Positions 13,201-24,345 of a DNA stretch of 64,000 nt are shown piece after piece. The position numbers and the translations under genes are program-made. The notes under the pieces were generated by a model. The model was given only the letters and a program-made list of their open reading frames with translations. It had not been told where the DNA came from and did not search any database. The DNA is from Crossaster papposus (taxonomy: Eukaryota > Echinodermata > Asteroidea > Velatida > Solasteridae), in NCBI GenBank assembly GCA_037893245.1, contig JBAIAA010000101.1, forward strand, positions 558,001-622,000, read 5' to 3'. Every line of letters begins with the position of its first letter. Position 1 is the stretch's first letter.

Positions 13201-16200
13201 GCGTCTTTTGATCTGTAAACATTTGACATGAAAATTTGAAATAGTTGGTGACAAAACATTGAAAAGTTAAAGTGTAATGTTTGTCAGATGTGAATTGTTA
13301 TCGTCTGAAGCAGCCAAAATTCTTAAAATCTAAAGAATGGTGCTGGACAACCAACCTGATGACACTTTACCTCTAAGTGCTGTATATTCCGAGAAGAAAA
13401 TATTCTAAGATTTCGATTTTGAACCAAAAACTTGTTGGACTTTGTTTATTTATTTAATCAAAATGATAGCATGCCAGAAAAGAATGTTTCACAAAAGTTT
13501 AGAGTCAGTAATATATTTTACATCAAGTAAGCTTTTGAACAATAATTGGTTGGATACCTTTTGAATACTTTTTAAAGGTAGTTTCCCTTTAAAAACTACC
13601 CTGGATAGATTATTTCCCAGAGCTTTTTTTTTATTAAGACCTGCCCGAGAAATGGTAGATTTCAAAGTATCTGAAAGGCTTAGAGTAACAAATAATCAAC
13701 TCACATTCAATTTGTGCTGCCTGGAACGACTCTTTCATCTGCTTCATCTGAACAAAAATTAGGTTGATAAAATTGTAAAGGTCAAAATGTCACTTGTCCT
13801 AGTCAAAAATGTTCAGTTTTTCTCGCAAAATATTGTGGTACATGTATAAGTTTCGTTGTGAGCAATATTGCCAAGCCTGTGTATTTAACAATCAAGCGAT
13901 CATGTCAGAAAAATGATTAATTTTAATGTTTTATTCCTAATCAAAGTTTATAGGAGCAATTTTAATTAATAATAACACACAATTATAATAAGTAACTGCA
14001 GCAACAAAATGACGCATATGCCATTTTGTTCCGCCAAAGTAAGAATTTAGAATGAAAATGAGCCTCGCAGGTTACATAAACTTCTCAGCTAATGCCGATA
14101 CCCCTTGACACTCCTAGGTCCAGAGAGGCACGGTGGAAAGAAGTGGCTTGCCCAAGGACATGTGGCTAGAAGTAGGATTTGAACCCTGACCTACTAATCA
14201 CGAGTGACAAACCCTAAATATAGGCAAAAAACACAGAGTACATGTAGTAGCCTAGTTTAATTATCAGCTTTGACTGGAATCTCTTTGATCCATCTGCAAT
14301 ATTTGAATCCTTGACCTACTAATCACGATTAACAAACCCTAACCATAGACAAGAAACACAGACTACATGTAGCTAACTAGTTTATCAGCTCATACAATGT
14401 CGACTGAATCCTCTTCGTCCCATCCAGTAAGATTTGAACTCATAACCCTCTGATTAAGAGTCAAAATCTCTAACCATTAACCCTAACCCTGCCAGATCCA
14501 GCACAGTCCATCTGTGGTGACTGCTTGACCTTGTTGGACTCTGCACACAAGTCGATGTGACAAAGTATGCAATCTGTTGCGTCTGGCAGGGTTTCTAGCC
14601 GAAATAGCTTGGAGGGTTAGGGTTAACCAGTTCGCGCCGGATGACGTATATAAACGCAAAAATTCCCCCAAATTCAAAACGGATGACGCATGAACACGCC
14701 AAGTTCAAGTTCGGAAATGTATGTCAGCAGCGCACAATGCAGGGAATGCGTGGGTGTGCTTCCCGGCACTATCAGCCTGAACACGCTTCGGATCGAGTTT
14801 CGTTAAAAATAATCCCGTCCGTCGGCTCGGCGATGTTAAAATAATCCCGGCGCGAACTGGTTAAATAAGCCATCCTGGAGGCTATAAGCCAGTTTAGTAT
14901 TCCAACTGCGCATGTGCACAGGAAGATTGTATGATTTTTCTTTCAAGATAAACATTTTATTGTATGCATGCAAATACAAGCAAATTAAGCAAGATAAAAA
15001 GGACCCCCCCCCCCCCCCTTCCTTTGTGGTGGTCATTGTGCTTGCGGAATGTTGTGGTTTTTTCAGGAATTCTTTTTAGATTTTAAGGAGGGGGGAGGGG
15101 GGAGAGGGGGTGCGTTAGGTAACAATATTTTCAGGTGTTTTGTGTGTTTAAACTGTTTTCATCAGTTTTCATCGTCACAAAAAATGCACAGAATGTGGAT
15201 TCAGTTACCGCGTCCCCCATAGCCTTGTGTGCATTGTGCGTTTGTCCCAAGAGAAAAATCTTCAAATCGTGTTGTGCACATGGGCAGTTGGAATACCAAA
15301 CTGGCTTATTAGAATCTCTATGCCTCACCTCTTCTTTTGCTTGGCGTAACTGGTCCTGTACTTCACCCAATCGACGCTCAGTAATAATGTTCAGGCTTTC
15401 TCCGCTGTTGCTATTCACTGCAATTGAAATCAAATGAAGCATTTAAATATAAGGCAGAGGCAACACACCCCCCCCACCCCCATCCCCTTTTGTGTTGGTT
15501 ATTGTTTTCCTGAAATATCTCGATTTCTTTTAAGATATTTGTGAGGGGTTCTGGCCAAATGAGACGGAACTGGGCAGAGGTTGAAATGAGGGTTCTCAGG
15601 TACAAGAAAAAAAGATAAAATTCTTTTTAAAATACTGTATGTTACGCTTCAATCGTAAGTCCGTTAAAGGGATCGTATACGTTTGGTAACTACTCCAAAA
15701 GTTAATGGCAATACAAACTTACTTGGTAAGAAGTACAGCAGCTTTAGATAGTATAATGCATTTTTTGAAATTTTCACTTCGAAGTACTGCGGTTATTGAA
15801 AAAGATAGCACTTTTTATCTTCAAAAAATATGAATCTGAGAAGCGTACTGCAGTGACGTTTCTCAGATTGTGTATTCCAATGCAGATCATTCTTCCTGCG
15901 TGGACATAACCACTCAAGATTTTTGGCAATATCTCAAAATCGCTACCAACTTTTGAAATGAATTTTTTACAGGTTAGTTTTGTGGTATATATCTATAACT
16001 ACATAGGATTGAAACAAACAGTGGGTTCCAATTATCAAACGTATACGATCCCTTTAACAAGTTATGGCTGTTTAAAGTTTGCATTTATCAACATATCGCA
16101 AAAGTAAAATGTTGAGAAAAAGGCCTTTTAAGTTTCGAGTTTTGTACTTGTGATATACAAAAATGCCAATTGTTTTTTCTTTTAGGGGAAATCAAGACTC

Positions 16201-19200
16201 ATGTTAAAGGTAGGATACACCATTTGCAGATATCAAAAATATTTACTACCGAATTATTAAGAAATATCTTACTCATTTGAAAGTAAATAATGATTCTAGG
16301 CATCCAGCAAAATGATTGCGCTAATTATCCTGGACGGCGATCGCGAAAAAACAAAAATAACATAAGAATAACTGCTCGACGCCAGCTGAAAACAAACACT
16401 GTTTGTCATGCTTTTCTTGGCATCCATGATTGTAAAACTTTGAACAGGTCAGTTAAACGATGTTTACTATGAAATACAACCCCCAAATCCACCCATTCAT
16501 GATAATTCAAGCAATTACCAATGGTGTATCCTACCTTTAAGCTCTAGTGTCTTTGTTACATATTAGTTTTCTCTCTCACCATGATACTGCTCCTCCAATT
16601 CACGAATCCTTTGCACCTGTTCTGCATTCAACTCCACTTGTTGAACCAGCATGGCGCGACTCTCCTGGCTGGTGGTTGCCAGCAATTTGAGCTTCTTGTT
16701 CTGTTGAGACTCAGTGTTCTGCAGTTCACGCAAGTGTTGTTTTGTCTGAACCAACTCCATCTTTTGCCGCTCATTTTCTATTCTCAAGTTGCCGTTGTTG
16801 CGTACCTGCATCATTATTAAGGAGTGTTATCCATGTCTCTACGATTTTAAACATACTTGTTTAAATACCAGTCAAGTACATATCTATTCACATTTATTAA
16901 TACATTTTTATTAAAAATTCAAAACAAGTAAAAGATTATATTTCCAATGATTTTGTTCATTAATTTTACTTCATGTTTTATGAAATTCACCCCCGTTTAT
17001 AATTTATGGGATGTCAGCAGATTAGATCACTGATTCAGATCACTGGAAGGAAGACATTCCTGGTTCCTGGTTCGGCCATTCCTGGTTCATAGTGATACAC
17101 TCGACTATGTCCAACTACATGTACATGGAATTAGCAAAAGGTTTGGTAACATCAAGTACACGTTCACTTACTTTAATCTCTAAGTCATTGTTTTCAGTAA
17201 GCAAGTTCTGCACCTGTCGTTCAAGGTGCGTGTTGGCAGATCGCACAGATTCTAGCTCAACGATTCTCTGCTCCAATCTGTAAAAAAAAAATTAAAAGAA
17301 AAAATTATAACGTGGTGATTATATAGCAGATTTTATGAATTGCTTGACATTCCTTGTGGTGCCCGTGTTATGGGCAAGATATTTTATTACAATTGCCTGT
17401 CTCTCTACAAAGTATTATATTATTGGTACTGTTTGAAATGTGTTACTGCACGATCCATGTCACTGTTGTCTAAAGAAAAATATTTTTACTGAAAACAAGT
17501 TTATCACAATTCCTATAACAGGTCACAAGTCCCGATACAGGGTCATAGGTCATTTAAATAGCTTATGAACCAACTTGGGTCTGGATGTTGGAAGTCACTA
17601 ACAACTAACCAGTGTAGCGGTTCTTTCTTTTTTTCAAGAACTTATGTACCCTAACCCGGTTTTCTCTTCAACCTTATTCTACGAAAATTTGTCAAAGAAA
17701 AAGACAAATGTTAACGATAGTCGGATTCAAACCACAGACCTTTCGATCCATAGCTCTCCTCTCTATCAACTATGCTATTGGAGAGTTGGTTGAGAAAGCC
17801 TTTCTTTATAATTCCTTATAGTTCTTTAATGTATATGAGTTGCCATTGCTCTATCTCATGAATATACATTCAGGCACCACCCAGCTCCTGAACAAAAATA
17901 TCGTGAACCGCTACACCGGTTAGTATTAAATGTCTTCCATGGATGTTTTGACGGACATATTGGAGAGAAGGGACATAGTAAGTGTACCTGTCCACACGAG
18001 CTTGGCTTAAATTAAGTTGTTCACTTGCAGAGCGCATGCTGTCCACATCAGCGCACACTTTCCTTAGGTTGGTCACCTGCTGTTTTAATTCATTCACTTT
18101 AGTTTCTGTACATAAGACAAATTGGAAACAAACAATTTAACTCAATAAAGGATCGAGACCTTGACAAATTAGAATTAACTCTAACTACCCCAAGCCCACC
18201 AAACTCCTACTGTATGTTTTTTAGGTTTTGGCAGGTTTGGTACCAAACATTAGCAACTTGTTGTTAAACTTTGTTTGGTTTGACTCAGTACGAAAGGCCC
18301 AGGGAGACCCTGTTGAATTCTGTAAAGTTCAGGGCAGAAAGGCACAAGTCTTGTAAAAATGTTGGAGCTTGGGGGAATGCAAAGGCATTTATTCGTGGGT
18401 GAGCTCACCCATGGTCACGGTACAGTTCCTGGTCAACTGTAAGTGTATGCGTGTACACGCTCTGATTAATATGGAAACTTACATTAGCATATACTAATCA
18501 TTGCCTGAATCACCCTAAGAGCAGGGGCCAATTTCATAAAGCTGCTAAGCACAACAATTTGCTTAGCATGAAAATTCTACCTTGGCAAAAACAGGGTTAC
18601 GAACCGAATTTTCAGGTGATGTATATTGTTTGTGACTAGTATTCAGCTGGTTTTTGCTTAGCAAGAAAAGCAAATTTGTGTGCTTAGCAGCTCCATGAAA
18701 TTGGCCCAGGTGATACAATGGCTTACAGAGGTAATGAAAAACTGTGTGGATTAAATTAATCAGTGCAGGTGCCCTAGAATTATCAGTAAATGTCTAAATT
18801 GGCATGAAATATTGGAACATTTTCTCTCACCTTTTTCATCAATTACTGCATTTTTTTCAAGCATTTCTTGCTCTCTATCAGACCGCAATGCCTTTTCGTT
18901 TGCCATGTCTATCTCCATTTTGCGGATTTTTTCATAGAGGACCTTGCGATCCCTCATCTGGAACGTTAAAAACAAATAATGAATTTGCTGAAAGAGATTT
19001 GCGATAGACACATGCTTAATCAATGTCCTCAGAGGACATACAAGAAAAAGTTTGATCTTATAATCTTTGATTTAAAAAATTATTATTTCAAGCATTCGCA
19101 GCAACTGTACCGCTTTTAATTAGGCGTTCTTTACACAAGTCCTGGCAACAAGCCCAGTTTAAATTTATTTTAAATCTATTCATAAAGTCAGTCGCAAGTA

Positions 19201-22200
19201 ACTGGTTGAACAATGACAAAGGAATGCTTTTGTTAACAGTTCATCTGAACAGCTAGTGACTTGACTTGAGACTGAAGGACTTGTGATGGACTTGCAGGGA
19301 CTCGAATACAAGCCTATCTGTAATCTGCAATACAGAAATTATTGTGTTTACCTTGCTGACCATGTTGGGCGTGTTGAAAAGGGCCTTGACTGGGGAATAA
19401 GCAAAAGCTGTTGGTATTCTGCTGCCAGGAATCAGTGGAGTGAGAGGCTCAATTGGAGAGGACGTACACACTTCTTCATTCACTGAAAAATTGGCAAAGT
19501 CCTTTTTTAGTGAGCATTATGCTCTATTTGCAGATGGTAGATGAGCAAGTCAAGACAACGAATAAATATTAAATGAAAATCACACTTCTTATCAGCACCG
19601 GAAGTCTACATTTGTGAAATTGTGTCTTGCGAGTGAAACAAAGACAAAAACCACTGATAAATGTTCCTTTCAAATTGATAAAAATAGGCAGAAGTGAGAG
19701 TTTACACCGAGTTGTGATTTGGTTCGTCACTGACTATAGCGGCTTCACAGACTTAAAACTGACTTGGGATTGACTTGCGATTTTAATAATAATAATAATA
19801 ATAATAACTGGATTTATAAAGCGCCAAATTGCCTAAGGATTCAAGGCGCTGAAACAAGAATAAGGAAGAAAACGAATAACAAACAAAGGAGGGACAACCA
19901 GCTATGCTTTAGGGAAAAGATGGGTCTTTAGAGCAATTTTGAAGGCTTAAACACTGTCAGAATTTCTGATAGAGATAGGAAGGCTGTTCTATAACCGGGG
20001 GGCAGCAATGGAAAAGGCCTTGTCACCAGCTTGTTTGCGTGTCTTGTGGATGGAAAGGGATTTACCATCTGAAGAACGGAGAGAGTAAGAGCTTGTCTGG
20101 ATTGTAAGTAGAGAAGAAAGATAATCAGGGGCAGAGTGATTACTAGAAACCCCTTGCATTTGACTTGATTATAATAACTTTTGATATCTGCTTGTGACAA
20201 CATTTCTGGGATTCATGAGAATCAATAAGTAAATCAATGAGAAATCAGTAAAGACGTTGTGTCCATCTTACACTTTTTGTACAGAACGCTTGAGAAGTTG
20301 GTCTGAAGAACGTTGCCGCTCCCGCGGGCAACGATGACTTCGATAATCTCTTTAAGGTGCGTCTGAGAGACCATGTCCAATTTGGTGATCATGTCCACAA
20401 AGAAATCCACTTTAGGGCCCTGGACGGAGGCACACAGCAGCAGAGCCGTAACTTTGGCCAGCTCGCTGATCTCAGCCCGCTGAAGGATCTTGGTGTGGTC
20501 AACGTGATGCTGGAGAGATATCCCATAGAAATCTAGAAGGGAAGGTGAATTATAAATTTAAACATAAAATGAAAGAAATTGTACACATAGATATATAATT
20601 ACTCCCTTGTTAGTCCTTTTTAGTAAGGTTTCTGGGCAGCTTTATGAAGCCTTTATACCAACAAGTTTTCGTTTAACAAAAATGAGGTAATTGGTAAATT
20701 GTCTATTCCAACAATTTAGGCTTGGGGCAATGAATTGATGGAGCCTGAAACCCGCTCCATTTCTACGCTCAACTGATTAAATGTTAACATTGTCATTTTT
20801 GTGTGTGTGGCTTATTTGACGATTGACAACTTCAACAATTCGCAAACAATTTGGCCCAATAATTTCAAAACAGGTTGTAAAAAAAAAAAAAAAAAAAAAA
20901 AAATGAAAGTAAAAAATGCCTACAATTTTACAAAATATGTTCTTAATTTACCTAACCCATGTTCTCTTTTTCTCTTTCAGTCTTGGTTAGTATTGCATTT
21001 AAACCCTTGTTCTTGTTGACACTCCAAAGCACTCCTGGGTCATGCTATGAGGTCACGGTATAAGCAAAGCCATATGCCCATTAACTACAGAAGTGCCATT
21101 CACTGTACATGCAAAGAATCATTTAAAGCACTGCAGCTGGATTGAATTGGCATGTACTGACTTGCAGTTAAGAACTCTCATAGAACAAGGGTTAAGAACT
21201 CTCATAGAAGAAGGGTTAAGAAGAGTTAACTTCAATGGGAGGAAAGGACGACGTTAACACCAACGTCTTGGGCATTGATTTAGTGGTACACTACTCCAAA
21301 ATACTACTCAATTCTCATAGGCCTTTGTTGTAAGTGTAATGCTTATTGCAGTAAATCCAGTATTTTGTAGTACATGTATGATGTTAGGGTTAATATTGGC
21401 AATTTTCACCGAAGCTGAAAGCTAAAAGTCTTCAAATCTCTGAGTCTTACCTTCAAGGAAGGAGCATATAAGTCGGAATCGTTGCATAGGCAGCTCACAG
21501 AACTGGGTCCCCCTGTCACCATTGCTACCAAAAATGAGCAATTTAAATGGGAATTAATTTTGTATGTAATAAAATTTAGTGGACTACAGGTCCAGTAAAT
21601 TTCACCAGTAAATTTCAACCTTAAAAAACGATGAAACACACTGCATACAGGCATGCAACTTAAACAAAAGACGAGGAAATTCCAGTCTTTACAAGACTTT
21701 GTACAATGTTTTTCCATTTTTAATGGCATTGGCATAAGTGTAAAGTAAAAGAAAACAAAGAAATCTGCAGATCCTAGAAAAACAAATTGCATGCCTGTAC
21801 ATACCTGCTTACTTATTAGTGGACGTTCCGCATTCATAATTTGTTCAATTTGTGTCACAAAAAAATGGAATATCTTCTTTCCAAAATCAAAACCCGATTG
21901 GTGTAATTCAAACTGCATGTACATGTACATCTTAAACCCAAACATTAGAACAGTTTTAGAGGTGCTTACATGATCTTGATAATACCAATAAAGTGGGCTC
22001 CATCTTCGAGCTGTTGAACGGACTCAACACAAGGCCCCACTCCAACAGAATTCACCTGCAGGAAAAGCAAAATGAATACTGTAAGCTGGACCAATTTCAC
22101 AGAGCTTAACCAGTTTGCGCTGGGATTATTTTAACATCACCGAGCCGACGCGCGTGATTATTTTTAACAAAATTCGATCCGAAGCAGGTTCAGGCCGCCA

Positions 22201-23018
22201 GTACTGGGAAGCACACCCACGCATTTTCGACCTTGCTCGCTGCTGACAGACATTTCCGGCCTTGCTTGTGGCGTGTTTATGCGTCATCCGTTTTGAATCT
22301 GGGGAAAACTTTGCGTAGGATACAACATTAGGATACACCATTGGTAATTGCTTGAATTATCAGGAATGGGTGGATTTGGAGGTTGTCATTTAACTGACCT
22401 GTCTGACGTTTTACAATCATGGATGCTAAGAAAAGCAAAACAAACGGTGTTCATTTCAACCGGCGTTGGGCAGTGGTTCTTATGTTGTTCTTGTTTTTGC
22501 AGACAACGATCGCAATTTTATTTTATAAAATTCATTTTTTTGGAATAATTACAGGATATCTAGCGCAATCATTTTGCTGGATGCCTACAATCATTATTTA
22601 CTTTCAAATAAGTCAAGTATTTCTTAATAATTCAGTTGTAATTTTTTTCTGATATCTGCAAATGGTGTATCCTACAGTACCTTTGAATAAGCACATAATG
22701 TGTTAAGCAATAAGCATATTTTGTAGGCGAAATACTGGTTCCCAGCAAAAAGGCCATGCCCTTTTTATTGCATGAGACTGGTAGTCGGTCACTTTTTCTT
22801 GCTAATCACACAAACCTCTTAAGCAGTATTGTCTGCTTTGCAAATGTTGCATTGGTTTCTGCCTGGACAAAGTTCAAAACTGGATTCATATTGAAACCCC
22901 CCCCCCCCCCCCTCCCCCCTCAAAGAAAACAGGCAAATTTCACATCTGAGATTTGTGTTGAAGATTTTAATATCTTACTTACCCAGTGAGCCAAGCTCTT
23001 CAATTTACCATCATCCAT
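1226..23018 (-). CDS. NUMA1: NuMA (nuclear mitotic apparatus protein) homologue, 19 coding exons
   Basis: Spindle-pole coiled-coil protein that links dynein to cortical LGN/Pins in animals. Exons, 5' to 3': 23018-22983, 22055-21970, 21524-21451, 20532-20272, 19482-19352, 18957-18831, 18105-17988, 17277-17172, 16805-16580, 15417-15329, 13747-13705, 13212-13160, 12663-9653, 9008-8876, 4891-4675, 4189-3809, 2763-2483, 1957-1829, 1444-1226. All have GT-AG borders and phases that join into one 1906-codon frame. The first four exons give the N-terminal hook-like domain (WVNSVGVGPCVESVQQLEDG). Exons 6-14 are coiled coil. Exon 17 carries the LGN-binding type motif (DWDRLAELQRRN, then HPHLQTSYP) and a basic RKRK patch. 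The tail is Ser/Asn-rich and ends in a basic stretch. Human NuMA is about 2115 aa. A polypyrimidine acceptor just before the ATG exon implies an upstream 5' UTR exon. The stop at 1226 follows a possible donor (CAG/GTGGGT), so another 3' end is possible. Confidence 0.93.
1640..1710 (-). pseudogene. tRNA-like sequence with intact A and B boxes
   Basis: The minus strand reads as a 71-nt cloverleaf with a GCTC/GAGC D stem, box A TAGCTCAGTTGG, box B GGTTCGAGTCC and acceptor GGCAAG/CTTGCC. The anticodon stem has two mismatches, the T stem has one, and the acceptor arm is a base short. It is therefore better read as a decayed tRNA or SINE head than as a working gene. It lies in a NuMA intron. Confidence 0.6.
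2087..2298 (-). mobile_element. TTAA family A MITE, copy 1, truncated
   Basis: Begins with the family terminus (ttaaacagttcgcgccgg), has the shared core (cgtgggtgtgcttcccgg), and breaks off after cggctcggtga without the second TIR. Lies in a NuMA intron. Confidence 0.8.
2936..3165. mobile_element. GGGGCCAATTTCAT family MITE, copy 1
   Basis: Terminal inverted repeats gccaatttcataaacctgct and agcagctccatgaaattggc enclose an interior rich in GCTTAGCA motifs. It closely resembles the copies at 18524, 24346, 33039, 33474, 36861, 54765, 59131 and 63620. Confidence 0.8.
3203..3632 (+). repeat. 11-bp satellite (GCGATTGACTT)n, about 38 units
   Basis: A nearly perfect head-to-tail array of the 11-mer gattgacttgc, with variant units only at the edges (gcgatcgactt, gtgattgactt) and one near 3328. 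Because 11 is not a multiple of 3, all three frames stay open and repeat the same residues, which makes false reading frames. It lies in a NuMA intron beside a MITE end. Confidence 0.97.
5093..5208 (+). repeat. 116-bp repeat, inverted partner of 8230-8345
   Basis: Runs from atagtccgggagcccagcc to cttaagtttggcgag. By direct base-by-base reading its reverse complement is identical to 8230-8345. It is probably the derived copy, because the motif tttgcactcaaaattatgat belongs to the tandem array around the other copy. Confidence 0.95.
6027..6407. mobile_element. TTAA family B MITE, copy 1
   Basis: Ends ggttggatacaccattggta and tatactacctttaa, degenerate versions of the family ends TTAAAGGTAGGATACACC and its inverse. 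The interior carries the shared aaacggcgttcgttttcaac and gatatctagcgcaat segments. Lies in the large NuMA intron. Confidence 0.8.
6410..7250 (-). pseudogene. Non-LTR retrotransposon reverse transcriptase fragment
   Basis: The minus strand reads in order: KATALDGISVKMIR, GNYRPISILPI, IISKIFER, SYLDENNLIPSCQSGFR, HSTESTIHDLT, VFLDLSKVFDCVNHEIL, then after frame breaks a GVPHKG..LFLVYTSDLP-like block, an ADDS block and KTKCMLIGTRQK. This is the fingers-palm order of LINE reverse transcriptases, most like the CR1/L2 group. Stops and frameshifts show it is dead. Only the RT domain remains; no endonuclease was seen. It lies in a NuMA intron on the same strand as the gene. Confidence 0.85.
7507..8085 (+). 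repeat. Two tandem units of about 290 bp
   Basis: Units near 7507-7790 and 7791-8085 share tgacctttgaccctttctta, gggatggcaccacttg, caaggtgtcagctacacatt and attatgattaaacgtgtaat. A shortened third unit appears to run into 8345, where the 116-bp inverted repeat begins. No protein is evident. Confidence 0.8.
8230..8345 (-). repeat. 116-bp repeat, inverted partner of 5093-5208
   Basis: Exact reverse complement of 5093-5208. It lies at the right edge of the tandem array, which suggests that this is the source copy. Confidence 0.95.
8487..8640 (+). mobile_element. AAGCCAGTT family MITE fragment
   Basis: Left half of the family (ataagccagttcaatattcc, ctcgggataaaac) without a matching right end. 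Confidence 0.55.
9230..9471 (+). mobile_element. TTAA family A MITE, copy 2, 242 bp
   Basis: Complete element from TTAACCAGTTCGTGCCGG to CCGGCGCGAACTGGTTAA, with TTAA at both borders. It lies in the NuMA intron between the exons ending at 9653 and starting at 9008. Confidence 0.92.
9653..12663 (-). repeat. Giant NuMA coiled-coil exon with three 630-bp (210-aa) tandem repeats
   Basis: This single 3011-bp exon encodes about 1003 residues of heptad coiled coil rich in Q, E, K and S. Landmarks recur at exactly 630 bp: the string cataatgttg lies at 12141, 11511 and 10881. The protein repeats are marked by HYVETNATAEQKIQEF, ALSDTNKLLSQEVL and TRLENATKTQADEL. The third unit lacks about 35 residues that are present in the first two (the segment around GATKMKLEEDAKTV). 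The high DNA identity between units suggests recent internal duplication that lengthened the rod. Confidence 0.9.
12842..12973. repeat. (CA)n microsatellite enclosing an inverted repeat
   Basis: CA-rich tracts at both sides flank inverted arms, tagactggcaatcgtgg and ccacgattgccggtcaata, separated by about 40 bp. Possibly a small foldback insertion into a microsatellite, in a NuMA intron. Confidence 0.6.
14105..14476. repeat. tRNA-like tandem SINE-type repeat
   Basis: Two units of roughly 125 bp share tgacctactaatcacga, aacaaaccctaa and cagactacatgtag. Each carries a T-arm-like gatttgaaccc or gaatcct motif read on the minus strand, as expected for a tRNA-derived head. Boundaries are approximate. 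Confidence 0.55.
14477..14626. mobile_element. MITE with telomere-like ends, copy 1
   Basis: Begins TTAACCCTAACCCTGCCAG and ends CTGGCAGGG...AGGGTTAGGGTTAA, so the outermost ends are inverted TTAGGG-like repeats. Nearly the same sequence lies at 39762-39910. Its right TTAA is the left TTAA of the adjacent family A element. Confidence 0.75.
14623..14864 (-). mobile_element. TTAA family A MITE, copy 3, 242 bp
   Basis: Full-length, inverse orientation to copy 2, bounded by TTAA on both sides. Confidence 0.92.
14883..15310. mobile_element. AAGCCAGTT family MITE, full length
   Basis: Left end ataagccagtttagtattcc and right end ggaataccaaactggcttat are inverse copies. The interior has a C-run and the ttgtggtggtcattgtgctt segment that recurs at 47853-47965. 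It ends about 18 bp from the donor of the NuMA exon 15417-15329. Confidence 0.7.
15664..16057. mobile_element. TTAA family C MITE
   Basis: Ends TTAAAGGGATCGTATACG and CGTATACGATCCCTTTAA are perfect inverse copies. This is the only copy seen in the window. Lies in a NuMA intron. Confidence 0.85.
16204..16540. mobile_element. TTAA family B MITE, copy 2
   Basis: Complete element from TTAAAGGTAGGATACACC to GGTGTATCCTACCTTTAA, ending 40 bp from a NuMA exon border. Confidence 0.9.
17700..17790 (-). pseudogene. tRNA-like remnant
   Basis: The minus strand reads atagttgatagagaggag followed by ggtctgtggtttgaatccg, recalling D-arm and T-arm sequence. The cloverleaf is incomplete. Lies in a NuMA intron. 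Confidence 0.4.
18524..18707. mobile_element. GGGGCCAATTTCAT family MITE, copy 2, internally shortened
   Basis: Complete TIRs (ggggccaatttcataaagct and agctccatgaaattggccc) enclose an interior about 50 bp shorter than that of other copies. CAG is found at both borders. Confidence 0.85.
19783..20165. repeat. Dispersed repeat with (AAT)n head
   Basis: Starts with an AAT run, then ggatttataaagcgccaaa, caaggcgctg, agatgggtctttagagc, ggaaggctgttctataacc and aaaaggccttgtcaccagc. Segments of this type are common dispersed repeats in marine invertebrate genomes, from memory. No family assigned. Confidence 0.5.
20878..20904 (+). repeat. Poly(A) tract
   Basis: A run of about 23 A residues in a NuMA intron. 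No adjacent retroelement body was recognised. Confidence 0.8.
22106..22317 (+). mobile_element. TTAA family A MITE, copy 4, right-truncated
   Basis: Left terminus and core are present, but the sequence stops at ggggaaaactttgcg and passes almost at once into a family B element whose left end is also clipped. This looks like a deletion joining two MITEs. Confidence 0.8.
22328..22686. mobile_element. TTAA family B MITE, copy 3, left-clipped
   Basis: Begins ttaggatacaccattggtaa without the TTAAAGG cap. The right end is caaatggtgtatcctac, disrupted before the TTAA. Confidence 0.8.
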
Positions 23019-23253
23019 TATTCAGTGAAATTCTGTGAACAAAACAAAAGTTGAACTACGTTATATCAAGGAATGTTGGTCAATTTTAAAAAACTATATT
23101 CTTGTTTTTGTAAGGGTCGTAAATTACAAAACTTTGTTGTTGCTGCTTAATTAATCCTAAACTAAGCGTAATTTACTAGGAACCATATATAAATTGTAGT
23201 TTCCAACCTTGCGACCTTAAAAACCATGCCAGACGCAGCACAGTAATAATATA

Positions 23254-23459
23254 ACGCTCGGTTCAGACAGGCGTTCCACAGTCGTGCCGAGCCAAATTGA
23301 AATCAAGTCGCTCCTGAGTCGCTCTAACAACTCCAGCAACTCCAGCAGTCGATCGTTCGCCGTCTGGCGCGCCTTGTCACCCTTATTCGTTTCAGACGTC
23401 AGACTAAATTCACTCATTTGGTTCGGCGCGACTGTGGAACGCCAGTCTGAACCGAGCGT
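23254..23459. mobile_element. 206-bp foldback element
   Basis: Ends gctcggttcagacaggcgtt and aacgccagtctgaaccgagc are inverse copies. The inverted match extends about 45 bp inward (cacagtcg..gccgagccaaat). Single copy in the window. Confidence 0.8.
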
Positions 23460-23754
23460 AAGTGCATCAGGAATAAAAGTCTTGTGCACTTTTATGCATC
23501 CAGCTGTCAACAGGCTAGGCATGACCACCACAGGCTAGGCATGACCACCACAGTCTAAGACTATTGAGAGCTAGTCCCATTGAACAATGCTAGAGATGGA
23601 CTCTCTGCTGTGTTCGGTGACCGTGCAGTTCCATTGTAATGTGTAGCCGCATGGAGCCCGTATTTAAATATACGTTATGTCTCCAGCGCTACATGCGAAT
23701 CTCCCGATGGCATAAGCATTGAAACTACATGTAGCTGAAGTTACTCAAGCTATT

Positions 23755-24345
23755 TAAATGCTCGTACGTGGTCCAAGTCTAACTCGTAAGCGGACCAACT
23801 CGTACCCGTGCCAAATCCTTTTTTTTTATCTTAAAAAACTAATCAAATGAAAACAAATATTCTCTAAAAAGATCTATTTTAAAAAGTTACGTTAAACGAT
23901 GATTACGAAATTAAAACAAAGATGTATAATAAACAATAGTAAAATCTTACATGAATGCCTTTGTAAAAAGAAAAGTAAAACTTTTTCTTAAAAGCCAAAA
24001 GAGATGAGACTGAAAAGACTGAATCTCATGCAACTTGTACATCGTTACATTTAATGGAATTAAAATTGTTGACAAAAATGTTTACAACTGCCGGCTAAAG
24101 CCAGGTTAATAATGCCAAAAAGGTTAATATTAATAATATAAATGCAAAAAATCGTAGTACAGATTGGCCTTGGAGTTGGATGCCCCAGAGACTCTGCCTT
24201 TTTTATTGATCAACAATGCCACCCGACGTACCCGTACAGTACACCACAATTTTAAACCGCGTACAAGTTGGTTGGCGTACGAGTTGTCCCGTGTACGAGT
24301 TGACCAATCTTCGTACGAGTTGTCCCGCGTACTACGAGTTGGCCT
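23755..24345. repeat. Inverted clusters of a CGTACGAGTTG motif
   Basis: Left cluster (ctcgtacgtggtcc, ccaactcgtacccg) and right cluster (ggcgtacgagttgtcccg, cgtacgagttgtcccgc) are opposite in orientation and separated by AT-rich DNA. This may be an old foldback element, abutting a MITE at 24346. Confidence 0.45.
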
